Origin: an uncultured cyanobacterium
GTDB taxonomy: Bacteria > Cyanobacteriota > Cyanobacteriia > CACIAM-69d
NCBI GenBank assembly: GCA_937883785.1
Contig: CALGDE010000096.1
Location: forward strand, 1 to 49,116
DNA: 49,116 bases
Direction: 5' to 3'
Shown: in pieces, positions 43,851 to 49,116 of the stretch
Position numbering within the stretch: position 1 is the stretch's first letter
How the letters are laid out: the number at the start of each line of letters is the position of its first letter
Program-made: the position numbers and the translations under genes
Notes under the pieces: model-generated
The model's database searches: none
What the model saw: the letters and a program-made list of their open reading frames with translations, nothing else
Told to the model about the DNA's origin: nothing

Positions 43851-44279
43851 CTAAGGCTCGAAGGCCAGCCCGATGCGATCACTTCCCACATCTTTCAATG
43901 TGACCAAAATCTTTTTGACTTCCTCAAATTTCATCTCCTTATCTGCCTGGAGAATAACGCTACCGTCAGGGTTTTCCTGAAAATATTGACTAATAGCTGG
44001 AGCCAGCGCCGCCAGTTCAACGGGCTCCCCCTCCACGAAAATTTCTCCCGTTTCCGACAGACCCACCGACAGGGGGCGGATTTTGCTGGAGCTTTCGTCA
44101 AATACGCTATTGCCTCCATCCTCACCCTCACTGCTGGGTAACCGTACCCCGGCAATTTGAGAACCGCTAAGGGACAGGGAAATCACCACAAAAAATGCCA
44201 ACACCCCCATCAGCAAATTCAGCATGGGCAGCACATTGACTTCAGGAATTTCAGACTGACGACTTTGTTTAAAACGCAC
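43851..44279 (-). CDS. exbD: ExbD/TolR-type proton-channel protein 2
   Basis: The product is 142 aa with a GTG start at 44279. The N-terminal helix (EVNVLPMLNLLMGVLAFFVVISL) has Asn in place of the usual essential Asp in the MxDxx position, unlike its neighbour, which keeps MIDVL. The periplasmic part (VSLSETGEIFVEGEPV-like strands; FQENPDGSVILQADKEMKFEEV) fits ExbD. Loss of the proton-carrying Asp suggests a structural partner that pairs with the neighbouring canonical ExbD. It lies 152 bp after exbB and 106 bp before the other exbD. Confidence 0.85.
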   Translation of the reverse strand: MRFKQSRQSEIPEVNVLPMLNLLMGVLAFFVVISLSLSGSQIAGVRLPSSEGEDGGNSVFDESSSKIRPLSVGLSETGEIFVEGEPVELAALAPAISQYFQENPDGSVILQADKEMKFEEVKKILVTLKDVGSDRIGLAFEP

Positions 44280-44431
44280 GGGGATTGGGGATTGGAGAAA
44301 TAGTGGGCTTTAGCGCCTTAAGGACGCTGAACGTGTGATTTGGGCGCCCTCCTTAAAATGACTAGATGACTCAGTGCCTACTGATTTAGGTGCTTAATTT
44401 AGGCACTTAATTTAGGCTTTTATTTGGGCAC

Positions 44432-45154
44432 CTACCTAAGCTCTGGATGGGGAACGGGGGTGTCGTAGGTATCCGGGGCGCGGTCTGGGGCGATCGCCGT
44501 CGATCCATTTCCCCCTTCCTGAGCCGGCTCGTACCAAAACTGTCGATAAATCAACTCCAGCCGGCTGCCCACTTCGGTGAAGTAGTCCAACTGCTGCCCC
44601 TGAAGGATTGTCATTGCTCGAAATACAATCAGGGCAAAAATGGCCACAATCATCCCAAATGCAGTGGTCAACAGCGCCTCACCAATACCCGCAGCGGCAG
44701 CACTGGCGGATTCAGCCGTTGCGCCACCGCCAATGTCCAAGTTGGTAAACGTCGCAATCAAACCCGTCACCGTTCCCAGCAGTCCCAACAGTGGAGCCAC
44801 CGCAATAATAGTCTCGAGGACGCGATCGCCCTTCCGCATGCCCACAAATTCCCGTTCCCCCGCCGTTTCCAGGGCCAATCGGAACGTTTCTGGGGAGGGC
44901 GATCGCAACTTTAGGGGCGCCACCAAAAAGCGACCAATGGGCAAATGGCGAAACGCTGTAGCCTGCTCTGCCGCGTCCAACAAGCTATAGCGAGCCGCCG
45001 CCAACACATCGTGAACAATACGCTCTTCCTGGGCCAGAAACCGCAGCCAAAACACCATTCGCTCCAGTCCAATGGTGGCCGTCGCCAAGGACAAGCCCAA
45101 CAGCGGCCACATCACCGGTCCGCCTTGGTATAGCCAATCAATTACTCGTGACAT
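44432..45154 (-). CDS. exbB: ExbB/TolQ/MotA-family proton channel
   Basis: The product is 240 aa with three predicted membrane helices, the last two in the conserved region TIIAVAPLLGLLGTVTGLIATF and GIGEALLTTAFGMIVAIFALI, where the Thr of TTAFG lines the channel. AGG lies six bases upstream of the ATG. With ExbD subunits it forms the inner-membrane motor that drives TonB. It lies between the TonB-like gene (182 bp upstream) and two exbD genes. Confidence 0.92.
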   Translation of the reverse strand: MSRVIDWLYQGGPVMWPLLGLSLATATIGLERMVFWLRFLAQEERIVHDVLAAARYSLLDAAEQATAFRHLPIGRFLVAPLKLRSPSPETFRLALETAGEREFVGMRKGDRVLETIIAVAPLLGLLGTVTGLIATFTNLDIGGGATAESASAAAAGIGEALLTTAFGMIVAIFALIVFRAMTILQGQQLDYFTEVGSRLELIYRQFWYEPAQEGGNGSTAIAPDRAPDTYDTPVPHPELR

Positions 45155-45336
45155 TGCCGCCTATCCTATGAATCCTCTGCCTGGTAAAGCTCGTACCAAT
45201 TTAAATCTGACTGCCATTGACGCACTGGGTAACACAGTAGATATATCAAGAAAACTTGCCTGATTTTTTCGCAACCTTAGTCAGTTTCCGAAATAACAAG
45301 GACTAAAAACTCAAGAGAATAAGTACATATCAAATC

Positions 45337-46215
45337 TTACCCTTCCGTTTCCCGTGGATCGTCATTCCATATCACCAAAAATGTTCCACTTCCCAGCTTC
45401 ACCATGCTGAAGTAAAAAGGCGGATTGTCCCCCTCACTGTCGGCAAAATAAAGCCGGGCTCCCCCGTACTCCGGATCCTGAGGTTCTACGAGATAGCCCA
45501 AGTCTTCCGTAAGAATAGGTAGGACGTAATCGTAATAAGCGTCATCCACCCGGATTTGCTGAATGGCTAAAGAATCCGCCGCCAAATCCACAAGCTGACT
45601 ATCAGCTCCTTCGCCCGTCACAAAGAACGGTCGTTGGTCATCCTTAATCAACTCTCCAGGCACTGAGTCCATGTAGGCTTCCGTTGCTGTCGGGTCGTTA
45701 GAGCCTTTCAGCAATCGCGCTAAAATCTGTTCCCTCAATACCGAAATAAGCCCGTTGCCGCCGCCATCCCCACCATTACCGTCACCGCCCTCACCTAGAC
45801 CTGACGGAGATGGGGTGGGCTCTGGCGTGGGGCTGGCTTGTGGGCTTGGCGTTGGTGAGGGACTGGGAGATGGGGCTGGTGAAGGAACTGGCGCAGGGGT
45901 GGGTGTGGGTGCCTTTTTCGCCTGCAACTTGTCACTCTTTTTTTTCTCTAGCTTGGGCTTTTGCTCTTCTTTCGGCTTGGGCTTTTGCTCTTCTTTCAGC
46001 TTGGGCTTCGACTTAGGAGGAGGAGCCGTAGCAACCAAAGATGTGATCTTAATGGTTTCTTTTGGGGTGGGTTCGGGCTTGGATTCTTTCGTTTCCGGAA
46101 CGGGAATAGCTAGCACTAACCCATGGGCAAAGGTAGCGATCGCCACAGCGGCAGTAACGGGGTGAGTAAGCCCTTCTCGTAACCACCGCCCAAAATTTTT
46201 TAACCGATTTCCCAT
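45337..46215 (-). CDS. TonB-like protein
   Basis: The product is 292 aa. One N-terminal membrane helix (~18-38) is followed by a long Lys/Glu/Pro repeat zone (EEQKPKPKEEQKPK) and a Pro/Ser/Thr zone (~100-137), then a Gly-rich hinge (~139-156). This is the classic TonB design for spanning the periplasm. The C-terminal ~135 residues end in PPFYFSMVKLGSGTFLVIW and do not show an obvious canonical TonB motif (YP or SSG), so the receptor contact may be divergent. It is encoded directly upstream of exbB-exbD-exbD and downstream of two pstS genes. Confidence 0.75.
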   Translation of the reverse strand: MGNRLKNFGRWLREGLTHPVTAAVAIATFAHGLVLAIPVPETKESKPEPTPKETIKITSLVATAPPPKSKPKLKEEQKPKPKEEQKPKLEKKKSDKLQAKKAPTPTPAPVPSPAPSPSPSPTPSPQASPTPEPTPSPSGLGEGGDGNGGDGGGNGLISVLREQILARLLKGSNDPTATEAYMDSVPGELIKDDQRPFFVTGEGADSQLVDLAADSLAIQQIRVDDAYYDYVLPILTEDLGYLVEPQDPEYGGARLYFADSEGDNPPFYFSMVKLGSGTFLVIWNDDPRETEG

Positions 46216-46493
46216 ACCGTCTCTTCCGCCAGCGTCTCAAGTAACCTAATTTGCAGCAGCCCCAGCAAACGGTTGTTGGATTGCCAATGCCGTTTGCCCA
46301 ATATTTCGCCCCGCACTGTAGCCAGTGCCGTGATCCGCTGTGTAGTAAACCTTGCGATAATCCTGCGATTAGCTTTCTGATTAGTGCCTGAGTTTTTTTA
46401 ATGTTTGAGTTTCGACGCCAGGTTTTGAAGCCATTAATCGCGATTGCCCCGACTCCACACAACAAGTGAAATCGAGGCTAAATTAGCTAACCT

Positions 46494-47462
46494 TTAGCGC
46501 ATGGCGCGACGGAAGGTGCGCTTAGCAGCGTTGTAATCTTGCTCAGGCAGGGACACATAACCTACCTCGGCGGACAGCTTGGCAGCGTTATTTAGGTAAT
46601 ACTGCACAAACTGCGCTGCCGAACGCTCTGCCTTAGCCATGTCGGTGTTGACATAGATAAAGATGGGGCGAGACAGGGGAGAGTAGGTGTTGTTGTTAAC
46701 CGTGGCAGGGGACGGAGCAATAAAGCCACTGCCGTTAGAATCGTCACCATCGTCGATGGAAACAGCACTAATTTTGGTCTTGTTCTCTTCGTAGTAGGCC
46801 AAGCCAAAGAAGCCCAAAGCGTTCTTGTTGCGGGATACGCCCAGCACCAATACGTTATCGTCTTCGCTGGCGGTGTAATCACCACGGGTGTCTTCCTTCT
46901 TCAGGATGGCCTCTTTGAAGTAGTCATAGGTTCCAGAATCAGTACCGGGACCATAAAGGCGTAGCTCTTCATCGGGCCAGTCAGAGCGCACATCGCTCCA
47001 CTTCATAACCTTGCCTTCAGCTGCCGCCTCCCACATTTTCTTGAGGTCGTCGGTGGTCATGTTCTGCGCCCAGTCGTTTTCCTTGTTGATCACGACGGTG
47101 ATCGCGTCGAAAGCAACGGGCAACTCAACGTAGTTGATTTCAGGATTGTTGGCTTTGCACAGATCCTTCTCCTTTTGCTTAATGGGGCGAGAAGCACCGG
47201 AAATATGGGTTTCGCCTGCGCAGAACTTCTTGAAACCGCCGCCGGTACCGGATACGCCTACAGCGACGCGGATATTGCTATTTTCCTTCTGGAACTCCTC
47301 AGCCACTGCCTCAGTTATGGGGAATACGGTGCTGGAACCGTCGACCTTAACAAGGAAACGGCTCTGGGATGCCGCCTGGGGTGAACTAGCTAAAATGCTA
47401 CCGCCCACTGCCGCTGCACACAGCAGGGCTGCATGACGACGACAAATCTTGCTGAAAAACAT
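46494..47462 (-). CDS. pstS: Phosphate-binding protein PstS (soluble)
   Basis: The product is 322 aa. A signal peptide without a lipobox ([21 protein letters not shown]) is followed by the PstS fold: [45 protein letters not shown] and [10 protein letters not shown], which supply the phosphate-contacting Ser, Arg, Asp and Thr residues. It captures phosphate in the periplasm for the Pst transporter, whose pstCAB genes are not in this window. It is a close paralogue of the lipoprotein PstS encoded 288 bp upstream. A terminator separates the two genes. A single Pho-box-like octamer (AGGTTAAG, 47597-47604) lies ~135 bp upstream of its start. Confidence 0.93.
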   Translation of the reverse strand: MFFSKICRRHAALLCAAAVGGSILASSPQAASQSRFLVKVDGSSTVFPITEAVAEEFQKENSNIRVAVGVSGTGGGFKKFCAGETHISGASRPIKQKEKDLCKANNPEINYVELPVAFDAITVVINKENDWAQNMTTDDLKKMWEAAAEGKVMKWSDVRSDWPDEELRLYGPGTDSGTYDYFKEAILKKEDTRGDYTASEDDNVLVLGVSRNKNALGFFGLAYYEENKTKISAVSIDDGDDSNGSGFIAPSPATVNNNTYSPLSRPIFIYVNTDMAKAERSAAQFVQYYLNNAAKLSAEVGYVSLPEQDYNAAKRTFRRAMR

Positions 47463-47624
47463 TGATCTTTATCTCCGCGACTACGCGATCACATTTCTGC
47501 TCCTCTGATCAACCCCATGGGCATTGATAAATTAGTTCAATATCAGAGAAATACGACTTTATTATTCAGGCTTTGATCGATAGCAACATCCAGAGAAGGT
47601 TAAGCTTTACCCTAAAAAAAATTA

Positions 47625-47658
47625 ATTTCTTGCTGGTCGAACTTAACCAGCAAGAAAT
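47625..47658 (-). terminator. Rho-independent terminator of the upstream pstS
   Basis: ATTTCTTGCTGGT and ACCAGCAAGAAAT form a perfect 13-bp stem with an 8-base loop. On the minus strand it is followed shortly by a run of eight T (47614-47621). It sits ~93 bp after the stop of the pstS at 47751-48755 and shows that the two pstS genes are transcribed separately. Confidence 0.9.
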
Positions 47659-47750
47659 AGAGGAGAAGCCACTAGTTGAAGATTTGAGAAATAGTGAATC
47701 TGTTACGGCTATTCAACAAAAACAAGTTGACTTTGCAGAGATTGCAAAAA

Positions 47751-48755
47751 CTATCGAGATTGACTTGCCTCCATGCTTAGCCTGTTGAAGCGATCTTTTT
47801 CCTGTTGATAATCTTCCATTGGCAGGGCAATATAGCCCACTTCTTCTGCCAGTCGTCCGACGTTATTTAAGTAATAGTTAACGAACGCCTTAACCGCCAT
47901 ATTACTTTGGGCTGCCTGGGCATTAACGTTAATAAAAATAGGACGAGAAAACGGTGCATAGGTAAAGTTATTCACGGTCTGGGAAGAGGGCGCGATCGCT
48001 CCTTTACCGTTGGCATCATCGCCGTCGTCAATGGCGATCGCCGTTAACTTGTCCTGATTTTCCTGGTAATAGGCAAAGCCAAAGAATCCGATGGCGTACT
48101 TATCGCGAGCGATGCCCAATACCAACACGTTGTCATCTTCGCTGGAGGTTACATCGGAGCGCCCTTCTTTCCCATCCAGCAACGTGGACTTGATGTAGTC
48201 ATAGGTGCCCGAGTCAGTGCCGGTGGTGAAAAAGTGAATTTCCTTGTCGGGCCACCCAGGGCGAATATCACTCCACTTCGTGACAGTGTCCTCCGCCTCG
48301 GCTTCCCAAAGTTTCGTTAGCTCCGCCGTGGTCATTTCCGTTGCCCAGGTGTTTTCTTTATTGATGGCAAAAGTTACCGCGTCATAGGCGATCGCCAGCT
48401 CAATGGGCTTAATATCGTTCCCCTTACACAGATCCTGCTCCGAGTTTTTAATAGGGCGCGAAGAGCCAGAAATATCAATTTCACCGCCACAGAGCAGCCG
48501 AAAACCTCCACCGCTGCCGGACACCCCGACGGTAACGTGGATGTCGCGATTGGCTATCTGAAAGTCTTCCGCCACTGCTTCGGTCACCAAAAAGACCGTA
48601 CTGGAGCCGTCAACGGTTACGAGCTGCTCAGCGTCTGGCTCGCGGCTGTCCATTCTGCTACAGGCGGTGGCTCCTAAGGAAGCGGCGATCGCCCCCAAAA
48701 TCAACGCTTTAGAAAATGCACCAGAACGGTAACGACGACCCAGTTTGTTGCCCAT
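47751..48755 (-). CDS. pstS: Phosphate-binding lipoprotein PstS
   Basis: The product is 334 aa. AGGAG lies eight bases before the ATG. The signal ends in a lipobox (GATAC), so the mature protein is a lipoprotein. The same phosphate-binding motifs as in the neighbouring PstS are present: [45 protein letters not shown] and [11 protein letters not shown] Pho box at 48799-48828 sits ~45 bp upstream of the start, so it is probably induced by the PhoB-type regulator (SphR) under phosphate limitation. It has its own terminator. Confidence 0.94.
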   Translation of the reverse strand: MGNKLGRRYRSGAFSKALILGAIAASLGATACSRMDSREPDAEQLVTVDGSSTVFLVTEAVAEDFQIANRDIHVTVGVSGSGGGFRLLCGGEIDISGSSRPIKNSEQDLCKGNDIKPIELAIAYDAVTFAINKENTWATEMTTAELTKLWEAEAEDTVTKWSDIRPGWPDKEIHFFTTGTDSGTYDYIKSTLLDGKEGRSDVTSSEDDNVLVLGIARDKYAIGFFGFAYYQENQDKLTAIAIDDGDDANGKGAIAPSSQTVNNFTYAPFSRPIFINVNAQAAQSNMAVKAFVNYYLNNVGRLAEEVGYIALPMEDYQQEKDRFNRLSMEASQSR

Positions 48756-48798
48756 AACTAAGCTCCTTTCAGAATTATTAAGCGATCAACAAAGCTAT

Positions 48799-48828
48799 AT
48801 TTGGGTATAAGGTTAGCCTAAGGTTAAG
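48799..48828 (-). promoter_or_regulatory. Pho box upstream of pstS
   Basis: On the minus strand the octamers CTTAACCT and GCTAACCT are separated by 3 bp, and a weaker third unit (ACCCAAAT) follows after another 3 bp. This 11-bp phasing matches the cyanobacterial Pho box, a binding site for the phosphate-response regulator SphR/PhoB. Confidence 0.8.
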
Positions 48829-49016
48829 GAAACGCCGGTAAATGTGTGGAAGTTGAATAAAGACGAAAAACTTTTCAATAAACCAACTGGGGGAGAAAAA
48901 TTAGGACACAAAAAACCAAGAAGGCTTTTGGCCCATGATGCTCCCCATTAAGACCGTGGCAGTTAATAAGCGCTGAGGGTTGTCGTTGGCGAAAGCCCAT
49001 AGTGTGGATGCAACGC

Positions 49017-49060
49017 TTGTTTGACCCTAAATTGTTTGACCCTAAATTGTTTGACCTAAA
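49017..49060. repeat. 15-bp tandem repeat, about three units
   Basis: TTGTTTGACCCTAAA is repeated at 49017, 49032 and 49047, the last unit one base shorter (TTGTTTGACCTAAA). It is intergenic. Confidence 0.9.
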
Positions 49061-49116
49061 TTGCTGACGGGGTGACAAGAAGGCTAAAAGGCTTCCTGTA
49101 TCTTCCTCTTAGCCCT

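Larger units (their letters stand above)
48756..49116. other. Upstream region of pstS to window end
   Basis: It contains the Pho box (48799-48828) and a 15-bp tandem repeat (49017-49060). No gene is supported; a 67-codon minus-strand frame here merely translates the repeats. Confidence 0.65.

Noticed and set aside
47573-47788. 71-codon plus-strand frame between the two pstS genes
   Set aside because: It starts with TTG, overlaps the 3' end of pstS, and contains the complete minus-strand terminator hairpin (47625-47658) and its A/T run.
49017-49060. CRISPR-like short repeats
   Set aside because: Units are contiguous with no spacers; a simple tandem repeat. No CRISPR array or cas gene was seen in the window.
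48875-49078. 67-codon minus-strand frame at the right end
   Set aside because: It encodes a repeated NNLGS motif arising from the 15-bp tandem repeat; no coding support.

Overview
The window is chromosomal DNA from a cyanobacterium. The octamer GCGATCGC (HIP1, a cyanobacterial hallmark) occurs about every 0.4 kb over most of it. The gene content also fits: ndhN of the cyanobacterial NDH-1 complex, an aa3-type ctaC-ctaD-ctaE oxidase cluster, TPR-CHAT proteins, an SLH-domain protein and a Pho-box-preceded pstS. I do not assign a genus.

Layout. (1) 0-8.4 kb, all minus strand: a GAF histidine kinase, a SAM methyltransferase and two secreted TPR-CHAT caspase-like proteins. (2) 8.4-14.5 kb: a rearranged accessory island with pseudogene fragments of the methyltransferase, the kinase and AAA ATPases. 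They surround a DUF4255 protein (Pvc16/Afp16 type), a DUF4157 HExxH protein with a hydrophobic C-terminus, a 57-residue two-helix membrane protein and a 693-aa AAA ATPase (Pvc15/Afp15 type). These are accessory and cargo-type genes of extracellular contractile injection systems (eCIS); no sheath, tube or baseplate gene is present here. (3) 14.5-25.3 kb: a second GAF histidine kinase, radA, an SLH protein, a CPA2 antiporter and ctaC-D-E. (4) 25.3-26.6 kb: about 1.3 kb without a convincing gene, rich in repeats and hairpins. (5) 26.6-42.9 kb: housekeeping genes (Ser/Thr kinase, signal peptidase I, GFA-family protein, tRNA-Arg, moaC, pyruvyl-transferase-like protein, UvrD-like helicase-nuclease, CsgG-like protein, two VWA proteins, polA, pheS, ndhN). 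(6) 43.3-48.8 kb, minus strand: two PstS phosphate-binding proteins followed by a TonB-like protein, ExbB and two ExbD proteins.

The most notable part is the island. It lacks HIP1 over about 5.7 kb. It is flanked by direct repeats made of a decayed methyltransferase fragment and the 3' end of a kinase gene, including 139 identical bases, and one of its joints falls exactly on a HIP1-type sequence. This suggests acquired DNA that entered, or was duplicated, by recombination at pre-existing tandem kinase-methyltransferase copies. The DUF4157 protein plus the small membrane protein is a candidate eCIS effector/immunity pair; that pairing is inference.

The right-hand cluster joins phosphate capture (one lipoprotein PstS, one soluble PstS, with a Pho box in front of the first) to an ExbB/ExbD/TonB-type energy transducer. 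This suggests coupling of outer-membrane uptake to phosphate scavenging.
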